Origin: Actinomadura violacea | GTDB taxonomy: Bacteria; Actinomycetota; Actinomycetes; Streptosporangiales; Streptosporangiaceae | Direction: 5' to 3' | Assembly (NCBI RefSeq): GCF_017573465.1 | Contig: NZ_JAGEPF010000014.1 | Location: 1-64,000 of the forward strand | DNA length: 64,000 nt | Shown: piece after piece, positions 7,783 through 18,175 of the stretch | How positions within the stretch are numbered: the stretch's first letter is position 1 | Layout of the letters: every line of letters starts with the position of its first letter | The notes under the pieces: model-generated | Database searches by the model: none | The model's input: only the letters and a program-made list of their open reading frames with translations | What the model was told of the DNA's origin: nothing | Made by a program: the position numbers and the translations under genes

Positions 7783-7794
7783 CCTTATATAAGG
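7783..7794. promoter_or_regulatory. Perfect palindrome in the divergent ppa/carboxypeptidase promoter
   Basis: CCTTATATAAGG is a perfect 12-bp palindrome and the only strongly AT-rich spot in the divergent gap. It could supply TATA-like -10 boxes for both directions or be an operator. No binding protein can be named. Confidence 0.45.
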
Positions 7795-7837
7795 ATGTCG
7801 CACGTTGGTGAGTGCTGAGTGGGAGAGGGGCGGTCAC

Positions 7838-9226
7838 GTGCCTGCACGCGGGCGTGCCCTTGCCGTACTGTCGCTGTCCCTCCTTAACGTTTTCATCGTC
7901 GCCGCGGGGCTGGCAGTGGTGAAACTCACACCGGACAGGCACCTGTCCCCGCAGCCGCCCGGCGTCGCGGCGCGCGATCTGGTGCGTGCGTCGGCCGAGA
8001 TCCCCGCGGCGGATCCCGCCGGGGGGCGCGCGCCGAGCCCCCAGGCCCTGGGCGGGCGGCTGGCGGCGCTCATCGGCGGCCCCAAGGCGAAGATCAACGC
8101 CGTGGTCGTGGACGTGAAGACCGGTCGCACGCTGTTCGCGCAGCGCGCCGACCAGCCCGCCACGCCGGCCTCCACGACCAAGCTGGCGACGACCGTCGCC
8201 GCTCTGGCCACCGTCGGCCCCGCACACCGGATCACCACTCAGGTCGTGCGCGGTACCGGCGGCGGGATCGTCCTGGTCGGAGGCGGGGATCCTACCCTGA
8301 CGGCACTTCCCGCGCGCACGGACGAGGGGCACCCGCCCTACGCGTCGCTGCTGGACCTCGCCAAGCAGACCGCCACGGCCCTCAAGGCGGCCGGTGTGAC
8401 GCAGGTACGCGTGGACTACGACGCATCGGCCTACCAAGGGCCGCGCACTGCGGCCGGGTGGAAGCCGAACTACCTGCCGGAAGGCGAACTGGCGCCGGTG
8501 ACCGCCCTGACCGTCGACGAGGGACGCGTCTCTCCGGCTGATCCCACCAAGCGCGCGCGGGTGTCCGACCCTCCGTCCGCGGCCGCGGCCATCTTCGCCA
8601 ACCTGCTGACCAGGGACGGGGTGAGGGCGAAAGCGGGCCGCAGGGCCGCCGCGCAGAAGAACGCGACCCGCCTAGGCGCGGTGCAGTCACCACCGCTGTC
8701 CGCGCTCATCGAACACCTGCTGACGGAGAGCGACAACGACGTCGCCGAGGCGATGGCCCGGCAGGTGGCCATCAAGCTGGGCCGTCCGGCGACGTTCGCG
8801 GACGCGGCGCAGGCCGTGCGGCAGACGCTGGCCAAGCTCGGTGTCACCCAGGGCGTGTCGGTCAACGACGGCAGCGGCCTGTCGCCGCGTAACCGCATCA
8901 CGCCGCTCGCGCTCGCGCGCATCATCGCCCTTGCGGCGGACCCGGCGCACCCGCAGCTGCGTTCGGTCATCACCGGACTGCCCATCGCCGGGTTCTCGGG
9001 CACCTTGAGGCCGCCGCGCTACACCGTCGCGACGAGCCAGGCGGGCGCGGGCGTCGTGCGCGCGAAGACGGGCACGCTTTCCGGCGTCAGCACACTGGCG
9101 GGGCTCACCTACGACGCCGACGGACGGCTGCTGACGTTCGCGTTCATGGCCGGGGACGGGAAAGGGCCGGTGGATCCGGGCAAGCTCGACCAGCTCGCGG
9201 CGGCCGTGGCCGGGTGCGGCTGCTGA
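7838..9226 (+). CDS. dacB: D-alanyl-D-alanine carboxypeptidase/endopeptidase (PBP4, peptidase S13)
   Basis: 462 aa. An N-terminal membrane/signal segment (about 8-28) exports the enzyme. The serine-protease penicillin-binding motifs are complete and in order: S-x-x-K (STTK, Ser near 112), S-D-N (near 298) and KTG (near 410). S13 enzymes trim the terminal D-Ala or cut cross-links in peptidoglycan outside the membrane. The start is GTG 7838, with a GGGAGAGGGG ribosome site about 8 nt upstream. TTG 7805 and GTG 7808 are in frame but lack a site and precede a non-conserved stretch. It is divergent from ppa and followed by the metalloprotease and tilS, an order I recall from other actinobacteria. 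Confidence 0.93.
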   Translation: MPARGRALAVLSLSLLNVFIVAAGLAVVKLTPDRHLSPQPPGVAARDLVRASAEIPAADPAGGRAPSPQALGGRLAALIGGPKAKINAVVVDVKTGRTLFAQRADQPATPASTTKLATTVAALATVGPAHRITTQVVRGTGGGIVLVGGGDPTLTALPARTDEGHPPYASLLDLAKQTATALKAAGVTQVRVDYDASAYQGPRTAAGWKPNYLPEGELAPVTALTVDEGRVSPADPTKRARVSDPPSAAAAIFANLLTRDGVRAKAGRRAAAQKNATRLGAVQSPPLSALIEHLLTESDNDVAEAMARQVAIKLGRPATFADAAQAVRQTLAKLGVTQGVSVNDGSGLSPRNRITPLALARIIALAADPAHPQLRSVITGLPIAGFSGTLRPPRYTVATSQAGAGVVRAKTGTLSGVSTLAGLTYDADGRLLTFAFMAGDGKGPVDPGKLDQLAAAVAGCGC

Positions 9227-9353
9227 TCGTCGCGGGCCGCGGTGGCCGATCGGAGTGTGGGCGGGGCCGTACGGGAGATAACCAGAACGGTTGTTCGTTG
9301 AACGATCGTGCAGGGGCGCTCCGGCGCCGTGTCCGAAAAGTACGGTGGAGCAC

Positions 9354-10478
9354 ATGAGCGCCTCAATGATCGACTGGAACGTCGCGGTCCAGGCGGGCAC
9401 CCGGCTGGTGCGTCCAGGACCGCAGGTCAGCCACGAAGAGGCCCGTGCAGTGGTGGCGGAGCTGCGCGAGCTGTCCAGGGACGCGCACGGGCACGTGCGG
9501 GACTTCACCGGGATGGCCTCCGAGGTCGATCCGGCCCCGGCGACGATCGTGGACAGGCCCGGATGGATCCGCGCCAACGTCGACGGCTTCCGGGTCGTGC
9601 TCGAACCGCTCATGGAGCAGATGACCGAACGCCGCGGCCCCGGCCCGCTCGGCGGCGCCGGCAATGTGGTCGTCCAGGCGGTCGGTTCGCGTGTGACCGG
9701 AATGCAGGTCGGTGCGATCCTGGCCTACATGGCGAGCCGTGTGCTCGGCCAGTACGAGCTGTTCCTGCCGCCGGACCCGTCCGGGCAGGCGCCGACCGGA
9801 CGCCTCACCTTGGTGGCGCCCAACATCGTGCATGTGGAGCAGGAACTCGGCGTGCACACGCGCGACTTCCGGCTGTGGGTGTGCCTGCACGAGGAGACGC
9901 ACCGCGCCCAGTTCACCGGTGTTCCGTGGCTGCGCGAGTACGTGCAGGACCAGATGACCCAGTTCCTGCTGGCGTCCGATCTGGATCCCGGCGTGATGCT
10001 GGACCGGATCCGGGACGCGGCCGAGGCCGTGGCCGACGCGGTGCGCGGCGGGGACGCCAACCTCATCGACGCGATCCAGAGCCCCGAACAGCGCAAGATC
10101 CTGGACCGGCTCACCGCGGTGATGACCCTGGTCGAGGGGCATGGCGACTACGTCATGGACGCGGTCGGGCCGGAGGTCGTGCCGTCGGTCGAGCAGATCC
10201 GGTCCCGGTTCCAGGGGCGCCGCGACGGCGGCTCCAAGCTGGACAAGACGATCCGCCGCCTGCTGGGCATCGACCTGAAGATGAAGCAGTACGCGGAGGG
10301 CTCGCGGTTCGTCCGGCGGGTCGTCGCGGAGGCCGGCATGACCGGGTTCAACCAGGTCTGGGAGTCCCCGGAGTCCCTGCCGACGCACGACGAGATCAAG
10401 GAGCCGGCCCGCTGGATGAACCGGGTCATCGGCCCGCGCGCCATCGACGTGGCCCCGCCTGAGGCCAGCGAGGCGTGA
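9354..10478 (+). CDS. Zinc-dependent metalloprotease, DUF2342/zincin_2 family
   Basis: 374 aa. The family is often labelled coenzyme F420 biosynthesis-associated, but its true substrate is unknown. The zincin motif HEETH sits at residues 179-183 within WVCLHEETHRAQF, and a downstream helix rich in acidic residues could give the third ligand. Segments RPGWIRANVDGF and LPPDPSG are typical of the family. There is no signal peptide, so it is probably cytosolic. ATG 9354 has GTGGAG only 3 nt upstream; ATG 9366 is an alternative that loses four residues. It sits between the PBP4 gene and tilS, as in many actinobacteria. Confidence 0.88.
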   Translation: MSASMIDWNVAVQAGTRLVRPGPQVSHEEARAVVAELRELSRDAHGHVRDFTGMASEVDPAPATIVDRPGWIRANVDGFRVVLEPLMEQMTERRGPGPLGGAGNVVVQAVGSRVTGMQVGAILAYMASRVLGQYELFLPPDPSGQAPTGRLTLVAPNIVHVEQELGVHTRDFRLWVCLHEETHRAQFTGVPWLREYVQDQMTQFLLASDLDPGVMLDRIRDAAEAVADAVRGGDANLIDAIQSPEQRKILDRLTAVMTLVEGHGDYVMDAVGPEVVPSVEQIRSRFQGRRDGGSKLDKTIRRLLGIDLKMKQYAEGSRFVRRVVAEAGMTGFNQVWESPESLPTHDEIKEPARWMNRVIGPRAIDVAPPEASEA

Positions 10479-10570
10479 CGGGATCGCAGGAGGCGCACGC
10501 GTAGCCGTCGGCCAGAGCGGGCTGGACACCGCCTCCGCGGGGCTGTACCGCCCGGTGATAGACGTTTGCC

Positions 10571-11596
10571 ATGGGTCCTGATCCGGCGGTGGCGGCAGTG
10601 CGGCTGGCAGTGCGGCGCGTGCTGGCCGGCCTGCCCGCGCGCGGTATGACGCTCGTCGCATGCAGCGGCGGCGCCGATTCCCTGGCGCTGGCGGGAGCCC
10701 TCGCTTTCGAGGCGCCCAGGGCAGGGCTTCAAGCGGGCGGCATAACGATCGACCATGGCCTGCAGGCAGGTTCGGGCGCGCGCGCGGACGCGGTCGTTCG
10801 CACCCTCGCGGATCTGGGGCTGGACCCGGCCGGGTCCATCGCGGTCACCGTGGACGGTGAAGGCGGCACGGAGAACGCGGCCCGCAACGCCCGCTATGCG
10901 GCGTTGGACCGTGCAGCCGGTCGGCTCGGCGCGGCAGCGGTCCTCCTAGGCCACACCCGAGACGACCAGGCGGAGACGGTCCTGCTGGGGCTGGCGCGCG
11001 GCTCCGGAGCCCGCTCCTTGGCGGGAATGCCCCCCGCCCTCAGCCGCCCGACAGCCAGTGGTGACGTTCTGTATCTCCGGCCCCTGCTGGAACTGGACCG
11101 GGCGACCATGCGCAGGGCCTGCCTCGCGATGGGACTGGAACCCTGGGACGACCCCCACAACGACGACCCCGCCTACACGCGCGTGCGCGTACGGCACCAA
11201 GCGCTGCCCGTCCTTGAGGAGACGATCGGGCCGGGCATCGCCGAGGCGCTGGCGCGAACGGCCCGGATGCTGCGCGACGACGCCGACGCCCTGGACGATC
11301 TGGCCGCGCGCGCGTACGACGACCTCCTGGACACCGGCGGCCTCGTCGACACCGACGACGAGGCGGCCATCGCCATCCGTGTGGACGGCCTCGAACAACT
11401 GCCCAGAGCCCTCCGTACGCGCGTCTTGCGGATGGCCGCGCTCAAAGCGGGCAGTCCACCGGGTACGCTCGCGGCCGTCCATGTCGATGCTATGGATCGG
11501 CTGGTCACGGCCTGGCACGGCCAGCGGCACGTCGATCTGCCCGGGGGGCTTCGAGCGTTCCGGCGGTATGGGAGGCTGCTGTTCGGCCCGGTTTGA
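10571..11596 (+). CDS. tilS: tRNA(Ile)-lysidine synthetase
   Basis: 341 aa. It converts C34 of the tRNA-Ile CAU anticodon to lysidine using ATP and lysine, so the tRNA reads AUA and is charged with Ile. The PP-loop motif SGGADS lies at residues 32-37. DHGLQAGS and GHTRDDQAETVLLGLARGSG are the conserved follow-on segments. The C-terminal part is short, as in other actinobacterial enzymes. The next gene, hpt, follows after 94 bp, the common tilS-hpt-ftsH order. The gene is essential in most bacteria. Confidence 0.95.
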   Translation: MGPDPAVAAVRLAVRRVLAGLPARGMTLVACSGGADSLALAGALAFEAPRAGLQAGGITIDHGLQAGSGARADAVVRTLADLGLDPAGSIAVTVDGEGGTENAARNARYAALDRAAGRLGAAAVLLGHTRDDQAETVLLGLARGSGARSLAGMPPALSRPTASGDVLYLRPLLELDRATMRRACLAMGLEPWDDPHNDDPAYTRVRVRHQALPVLEETIGPGIAEALARTARMLRDDADALDDLAARAYDDLLDTGGLVDTDDEAAIAIRVDGLEQLPRALRTRVLRMAALKAGSPPGTLAAVHVDAMDRLVTAWHGQRHVDLPGGLRAFRRYGRLLFGPV

Positions 11597-11690
11597 CGCC
11601 GCTCGTGTGCGACCCGTCACACGGCGTTCCCGTCGCGCAAGGCGCCCGTCCCACGAGGAGGGGCGAAGTCACAACGATGAGGGTGGGGTT

Positions 11691-12254
11691 GTGGACGAGA
11701 AGGACCTGGGCAACGATCTGGCGAAAGTGCTGATCCCCGAGGCCGACCTGCAGGCGAAGGTCCGCGAGCTCGCCGCGCAGATCGACGCCGACTACGAGGG
11801 CAAGGACCTGCTCCTCGTCGGCGTCCTGAAGGGCGCCGTCATGATCATGGCGGACCTCGCGCGCGCGCTGCACACGCCGGCTCAGATGGACTGGATGGCC
11901 GTCTCGTCCTACGGCTCGGGCACAAAGTCGTCCGGCGTCGTCCGCATCCTCAAGGACCTGGACACCGACATCCTCGACCGGCACGTCCTCATCGTGGAGG
12001 ACATCGTCGACTCGGGCCTGACACTGTCGTGGCTGGTCAGCAACCTGCGCTCGCGCGGCCCGGCGTCCCTGGAGATCTGCGCGCTGCTGCGAAAGCCCGA
12101 GGCGGTGAAGGCCGACCTCGACGTCAGGTACATCGGGTTCGACATCCCCAACGAGTTCGTCATCGGGTACGGGCTCGACTATGCGGAGAAGTACCGGAAC
12201 CTCCCCTTCGTGGGGACTCTGGCGCCGCACGTGTACGGCGGGGAGGGCGCCTGA
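11691..12254 (+). CDS. hpt: Hypoxanthine phosphoribosyltransferase
   Basis: 187 aa. It makes IMP (and GMP) from hypoxanthine (guanine) and PRPP in purine salvage. The PRPP-binding motif VEDIVDSG lies at residues 102-109. The LVGVLKGA segment near 42-49 and the flexible-loop SSYGSGTKSSG near 72-82 are both present. The start is GTG 11691, giving the family's usual MDEKDLG-like beginning, with a G-rich GGGTGGGG site just upstream. It lies between tilS and ftsH, a widely conserved order. Confidence 0.95.
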   Translation: MDEKDLGNDLAKVLIPEADLQAKVRELAAQIDADYEGKDLLLVGVLKGAVMIMADLARALHTPAQMDWMAVSSYGSGTKSSGVVRILKDLDTDILDRHVLIVEDIVDSGLTLSWLVSNLRSRGPASLEICALLRKPEAVKADLDVRYIGFDIPNEFVIGYGLDYAEKYRNLPFVGTLAPHVYGGEGA

Positions 12255-12566
12255 CCCCGTTTCCGCACGGCCTGCCGGGGGCCCCTGGGAACAAGGGGCC
12301 GTGACGGATCGTTGCAAAGGTCGTTGACGGGTATATGAAGAGGATCAGGAGATCGGCGCTGGCTGCGTCTCCTGTGCCCTGCGGTGTACCGTCACTATCC
12401 CGGGCCCTCGGGTCAGGGAGCCACGTGAGGGAGACCGCCTCGGTGGGTCCGGAGCCCCGGGCGACGGAGCTTTTGTTGGTCGCAGTGGCGTCCGCCCCCC
12501 GGGCGGGCGAGGATCGCACACAGACGTTGGTCAGGAGGGACGGGCCCCGTAGGGGTAACCGGATAA
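12255..12566. other. Intergenic region hpt-ftsH (312 bp)
   Basis: It holds a terminator-like hairpin just behind hpt (12280-12300) and then the ftsH leader. An AT-rich spot (GTATAT near 12332-12337) and a TATCCC at about 12397 are possible -10 elements, neither with a convincing -35. A GTAGGGGTAACC block at 12549-12560 stands just before the ftsH start. I see no gene. Confidence 0.5.
12280..12300 (+). terminator. Terminator-like hairpin after hpt
   Basis: GGCCCCT (12280-12286), loop GGGAACA, AGGGGCC (12294-12300). It is a perfect 7-bp GC-rich stem without a T-tract, which is common in actinobacteria. Confidence 0.6.
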
Positions 12567-14573
<2,007 letters not shown>

Positions 14574-14578
14574 CCGCC

Positions 14579-15193
14579 TTGGCCATCCCGTACGACGAAG
14601 AGCCGGTGCAGGAGGACCCCCCGGGGTTCGACCACGCGCGGATCGAGAAGGCGGTGCGCGAGATCCTGTTCGCGATCGGGGAGGACCCCGAGCGCGACGG
14701 GCTCCGCGACACCCCGGCGCGGGTCGCGCGCGCGTACGCCGAGCAGTTCGCCGGCCTGCGGCAGCGGCCCGAGGACGCGCTGACGACGGTGTTCGACGCC
14801 GACCATGAGGAAATGGTCCTGGTGAAGGACATCGAGGTCTACAGCGTGTGCGAGCACCATCTGGTGCCGTTCCACGGGGTGGCGCACGTCGGCTACACGC
14901 CCAACAAGAAGGGGCAGATCACCGGTCTGTCGAAGCTGGCCCGGCTGGTCGACGTATACGCGCGTCGCCCGCAGGTGCAGGAGCGGCTGACCAGCCAGGT
15001 GGCGGATGCGCTGATGAGCGTGCTGGAGCCGCGCGGCGCGATCGTGGTGATCGAGGCGGAGCACCTGTGCATGACCATGCGCGGGGTGCGCAAGCCGGGG
15101 GCCAAGACGGTGACGTCGGCGGTGCGCGGCGACTTCCGTGATCATGCGGAGACGCGGGGTGAGGCGATGAGCCTGATCCTCGGGCGCTCCTGA
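14579..15193 (+). CDS. folE: GTP cyclohydrolase I
   Basis: 204 aa. It converts GTP to 7,8-dihydroneopterin triphosphate, the first step of folate synthesis. The zinc ligands are in CEHHLVPFHG (Cys about 91, His about 94) and in the later EHLCMTMRG (Cys about 162). ITGLSKLARLVDVYARRPQVQE is abbreviated here by its key parts ITGLSK and RRPQVQE, both invariant in the family. The start is uncertain: TTG 14579 is 5 nt behind the ftsH stop, and CTG 14570 would overlap it. No ribosome site is clear, so coupling to ftsH translation is likely. Confidence 0.95.
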   Translation: MAIPYDEEPVQEDPPGFDHARIEKAVREILFAIGEDPERDGLRDTPARVARAYAEQFAGLRQRPEDALTTVFDADHEEMVLVKDIEVYSVCEHHLVPFHGVAHVGYTPNKKGQITGLSKLARLVDVYARRPQVQERLTSQVADALMSVLEPRGAIVVIEAEHLCMTMRGVRKPGAKTVTSAVRGDFRDHAETRGEAMSLILGRS

Positions 15194-15227
15194 CCTCGAA
15201 CCGCATACGGACTCACCCGAACCTCTG

Positions 15228-15258
15228 AACGGGCCTCAGCGTCGAGCTGAGGCCCGTT
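15228..15258 (+). terminator. Intrinsic terminator after folE
   Basis: AACGGGCCTCAGC (15228-15240), loop GTCGA, GCTGAGGCCCGTT (15246-15258). It is a perfect 13-bp stem, 35 bp behind the folE stop, and separates ftsH-folE from the folP operon. Confidence 0.9.
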
Positions 15259-15413
15259 CGGCATGTGATGGGTGGGCGGCGAGGGGCGGCCGGCGGCGAT
15301 CGGCGGTCGCGAGGCCAGCGCGCCGCCGGGGCCGGGATCGACGGGGCGGAATCGCCTTGGCGGCCGTAGGGCGGCGCTCTGAGGGGGTGTGGGCAAGGCA
15401 TAGGGTTGGCCAT

Positions 15414-16295
15414 ATGACCAGTGCCGCCGTTCCGGGGCTGCCCCAGCCGGGGCGATGCCTCGTCATGGGCGTGGTCAACGTCACTCCGGACTCGTTCTCC
15501 GACGGGGGCTCCTGGTTCGACCCGGAGAAGGCCGTCAGCCACGGCCTGGACCTCGTCGCCGAGGGCGCCGACATCGTCGACGTCGGTGGCGAGTCCACGC
15601 GCCCAGGGGCGCAGCGGGTGTCCCTGGAGGAGGAACTGCGCCGCGTGGTGCCCGTCATCAGGGCGCTCACGGAAGAGAACGTCCCCGTCAGTGTCGACAC
15701 CATGCGCGCGGAGGTGGCGGAGGCCGCCGTCGCCGTAGGCGCCCGGCTGGTGAACGATGTGAGCGGCGGACTGGCCGACCCGGACATGCCCCGTGTGGTC
15801 GCGGCCGCCAACGTGCCTTATGTGGTGATGCACTGGCGCGGCCACAGCCACGACATGCAGACCCGCTCCGTCTACGCCGACGTCGTCCGCGAAGTGCGCG
15901 AGGAACTGCTGCACCGCGTTGATGCGGTCCTCGGCGAGGGCGTCGACCCGTCCATGGTCGTCCTGGACCCGGGACTCGGATTCGCCAAGAGCCCGACAGC
16001 CGGCCACAACTGGGCCCTGCTGGCCCACCTGAACGAGCTCATCGGCACGGGCTACCCGCTCCTGGTCGGCGCTTCGCGCAAGAGCTTCTTCACGACCCTG
16101 CTGGCCGACCCGGACGGGACGCGCCGCCCGTTCGCCGAGTGCGACGACGCCACCGTCGCCGTCACGGCCCTCGCCGCGACGGCCGGTGCGTGGTGCGTGC
16201 GCGTGCACCGGGTACGTCCGAATGTGGACGCCGTACGCGTGGCGGCCGCGATCGAGGCCGCCCGTCCCATGCACCCCGGGAGCGACCAGCGATGA
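15414..16295 (+). CDS. folP: Dihydropteroate synthase
   Basis: 293 aa. It joins p-aminobenzoate to hydroxymethyl-dihydropterin pyrophosphate and is the target of sulfonamides. Motifs are GVVNVTPDSFSDGG near the N-terminus (pterin and pyrophosphate binding), DVGGESTRPGA, VSVDTMRAEVAE, VNDVSGG, LDPGLGFAKS and GASRKSF. A TAGGGT -10-like box lies 9 nt before ATG 15414 and no ribosome site is visible, so the message may be leaderless. It is the first gene of a five-gene operon, each pair overlapping by 4 bp (ATGA). Confidence 0.96.
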   Translation: MTSAAVPGLPQPGRCLVMGVVNVTPDSFSDGGSWFDPEKAVSHGLDLVAEGADIVDVGGESTRPGAQRVSLEEELRRVVPVIRALTEENVPVSVDTMRAEVAEAAVAVGARLVNDVSGGLADPDMPRVVAAANVPYVVMHWRGHSHDMQTRSVYADVVREVREELLHRVDAVLGEGVDPSMVVLDPGLGFAKSPTAGHNWALLAHLNELIGTGYPLLVGASRKSFFTTLLADPDGTRRPFAECDDATVAVTALAATAGAWCVRVHRVRPNVDAVRVAAAIEAARPMHPGSDQR

Positions 16296-16729
16296 GCCGT
16301 GCAGTGAACCGCGCCGACCTGGAAGAGGTCCATGCCGAGTTCTACGCCGCCTTCGAAGCGGGGGACTTCGACCGCATGGCGGACGTGTGGGCCGACGGCC
16401 CCTACGCGGCGGGCGTCTCCTGCGTCCACCCCGGCTGGACGATGCTGCGCGGGCGCGAGGAGATCCTCCGCTCGTGGGCGCTCATCATGGCCAACACCGC
16501 CTACATCCAGTTCGTGCTGACCGACGTCGAGACCGACATCTACGGTGACCATGCCGTGGTCACCTGCAAGGAGAACGTCCTCACCGCGGACGAGGACTCC
16601 GAGACCGGGTTCCTCGCCGGAGGAAGCATCGTGGCCACGAAACTGTTCGTACGCGTCGACGGGCAGTGGCGCCTTCTGCTGCACCACGGCTCGCCCGTCC
16701 TCAACCCCGCGGATATAGAGGAAGAATGA
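16292..16729 (+). CDS. NTF2-like (SnoaL-type) protein in the folate operon
   Basis: 145 aa. A single cone-shaped NTF2-like domain: the first helix EFYAAFEAGDFDRMADVW, the G-W-x-x-L-R-G-R-E segment, then beta strands ending LFVRVDGQWRLLLHHGSP. Proteins of this fold bind small hydrophobic ligands or act as isomerases; no catalytic residue can be assigned. It overlaps folP and folB by 4 bp each, so it is always made with the folate enzymes. A folate-linked role, perhaps on a pterin intermediate, is inference. I recall the same insertion between folP and folB in other actinobacteria. Confidence 0.85.
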   Translation: MSRAVNRADLEEVHAEFYAAFEAGDFDRMADVWADGPYAAGVSCVHPGWTMLRGREEILRSWALIMANTAYIQFVLTDVETDIYGDHAVVTCKENVLTADEDSETGFLAGGSIVATKLFVRVDGQWRLLLHHGSPVLNPADIEEE

Positions 16730-17091
16730 GCCTGGACCGCATAGAGCTGCGCGGCCTGCGGGCCCGGGGTCGGCACGGTGTGCTGCCGGCCGAACGTGAA
16801 CTCGGGCAGGAGTTCGTGGTCGACGTGTCGCTCGGCCTCGACACCCGTCCCGCCGCGGAGAACGACGACCTCTCGCGTACCGTCGACTACGGGACGCTGG
16901 CCGGCAGGCTGGTCGAGGTCGTCGAGGGGGAGCCCGTCGACCTGATCGAAACGCTGGCCGACCGGCTCGCGAAGACATGCCTGGGGGACCCGGCGGTGGT
17001 GGAGGCCGAGGTCACCGTCCACAAGCCGAGCGCCCCGGTGCCGCATCCCTTCACGGACGTCGCCGTGAAGATCAGGAGGAGTCGCCCATGA
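16726..17091 (+). CDS. folB: Dihydroneopterin aldolase
   Basis: 121 aa. It cleaves dihydroneopterin to 6-hydroxymethyl-dihydropterin and glycolaldehyde. Family signs are RIELRGLRARGRHGVLPAE at the start (abbreviated core RGRHGVLPAE), the TVDYGTLAG segment, LIETLADRLA with the catalytic-pocket Glu, and VTVHKPSAP near the end (Lys of the active site). The length is normal. It overlaps both neighbours by ATGA and feeds its product straight to FolK, encoded next. Confidence 0.95.
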   Translation: MSLDRIELRGLRARGRHGVLPAERELGQEFVVDVSLGLDTRPAAENDDLSRTVDYGTLAGRLVEVVEGEPVDLIETLADRLAKTCLGDPAVVEAEVTVHKPSAPVPHPFTDVAVKIRRSRP

Positions 17092-17675
17092 CAGCGTCAG
17101 ACCGCATGCCCGACCGCACCGCGACCGGCGGCCACATGCTGGTCGAGCACCGCGTCGTGTTCTCGCTCGGCAGCAACCTCGGCGACCGGCTGGACAACCT
17201 CCAGGAGGCGGTCGACGCGCTGTTCGACGCGCCCGGCCTGGAGTTCGTGGCATGCTCCCCGGTCTACGAGACCGCCCCGTTCGCCCCGCCCGGGGAGACC
17301 ATCCCCGAGCAGGGGGACTACCTCAACATCGTGGTGGTGGCCGACACGCGGCTCCCACCGGAGAACCTCCTCGAACGCGTGCTGAACATCGAGAACTCCC
17401 TGCGCCGCGTCCGCGAGGTCCGCTGGGGGCCGCGCACGCTGGACATCGACATCGTGGTGTTCGGGGACATCTCGTCCGACGACCCGGCCCTGACCCTCCC
17501 GCACCCGCGCGCGCACGAGCGTGCGTTCGTGCTCGTGCCGTGGGCCGACATCGAGCCGGACGTGCTCCTGCCCGGGCATGGCCGTGTCGGCGACCTGGCC
17601 GAGGCCAAGCAGGCGGAAGGAGGCCCGTCGGCCTGCCGCCGCCGGGACGATCTGGCTCTGCAGCAGCCTGCATGA
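17088..17675 (+). CDS. folK: 2-amino-4-hydroxy-6-hydroxymethyldihydropteridine pyrophosphokinase
   Basis: 195 aa. It transfers pyrophosphate from ATP to hydroxymethyl-dihydropterin, giving the FolP substrate. The motifs are FSLGSNLGDRLDNL, SPVYETAPF, RVREVRWGPRTLDIDIV (ATP and Mg2+ Asp pair in DIDI) and LPHPRAHERAFVLVPW. About 20 extra residues precede the first strand, so a later start (ATG at the GGHMLVEH segment) is possible. The overlap with the folB stop favours the ATG at 17088. Confidence 0.95.
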   Translation: MTASDRMPDRTATGGHMLVEHRVVFSLGSNLGDRLDNLQEAVDALFDAPGLEFVACSPVYETAPFAPPGETIPEQGDYLNIVVVADTRLPPENLLERVLNIENSLRRVREVRWGPRTLDIDIVVFGDISSDDPALTLPHPRAHERAFVLVPWADIEPDVLLPGHGRVGDLAEAKQAEGGPSACRRRDDLALQQPA

Positions 17676-18145
17676 GACCGTCCCGCCCGCTGTTCCTCAT
17701 CGCCCTCGTGATCGTCGTGGCAGTGATCACCTGGGCGGTGTTGCGTTCCGCGTACGTGTCGCTGCCGCCGCTGCCGTGGACGGCGGTGCCCACCCTGCTG
17801 CTGCTGGCGCTCGGTGAGGCCTTCACCGGTTTCAACCTGCTGCGCCGGATCCGCCGCAAGCCGAACACCAAGCCGGTGGAGCCGCTCGTGGTCGCGCGCA
17901 TGGCGGCCTTGGGGAAGGCCAGCGCGCACACGGCCGCGATCATCGCCGGCGTCTTCGGCGGGTTCGCCGGCAACCTGGCGGACTCGCTGGACAAACCGAC
18001 GCCGCGCCACGACTTCTTCGTCAGCGTCGGCACGTTCCTGGCGGCGGTGGTGCTGGTGGGCGCCGCGTTCTTCCTGGAGTACTCATGCCGTGTGCCCAAG
18101 GACCCCGACGAGGAAGAGCGCGACCGTAACGCCTCCAGGGCGTGA
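17672..18145 (+). CDS. DUF3180 membrane protein
   Basis: 157 aa. Four predicted membrane helices (about 6-25, 35-56, 82-105, 118-142) and a short acidic cytosolic tail (PDEEERDR). It matches the actinobacterial DUF3180 family, which is regularly found behind folK. Function unknown. The ATG overlaps the folK stop, so it is the last gene of the folate operon. Nothing in the sequence shows transport or enzymatic motifs. Confidence 0.88.
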   Translation: MRPSRPLFLIALVIVVAVITWAVLRSAYVSLPPLPWTAVPTLLLLALGEAFTGFNLLRRIRRKPNTKPVEPLVVARMAALGKASAHTAAIIAGVFGGFAGNLADSLDKPTPRHDFFVSVGTFLAAVVLVGAAFFLEYSCRVPKDPDEEERDRNASRA

Positions 18146-18175
18146 GCCTCCGCAGGGCTCCGCAGCGGAAGCGGC

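Noticed and set aside
7208..8437. Longer start for ppa (409 codons)
   Set aside because: The extra part lies opposite the carboxypeptidase and breaks the family's N-terminus; TTG 7699 has a proper ribosome site.
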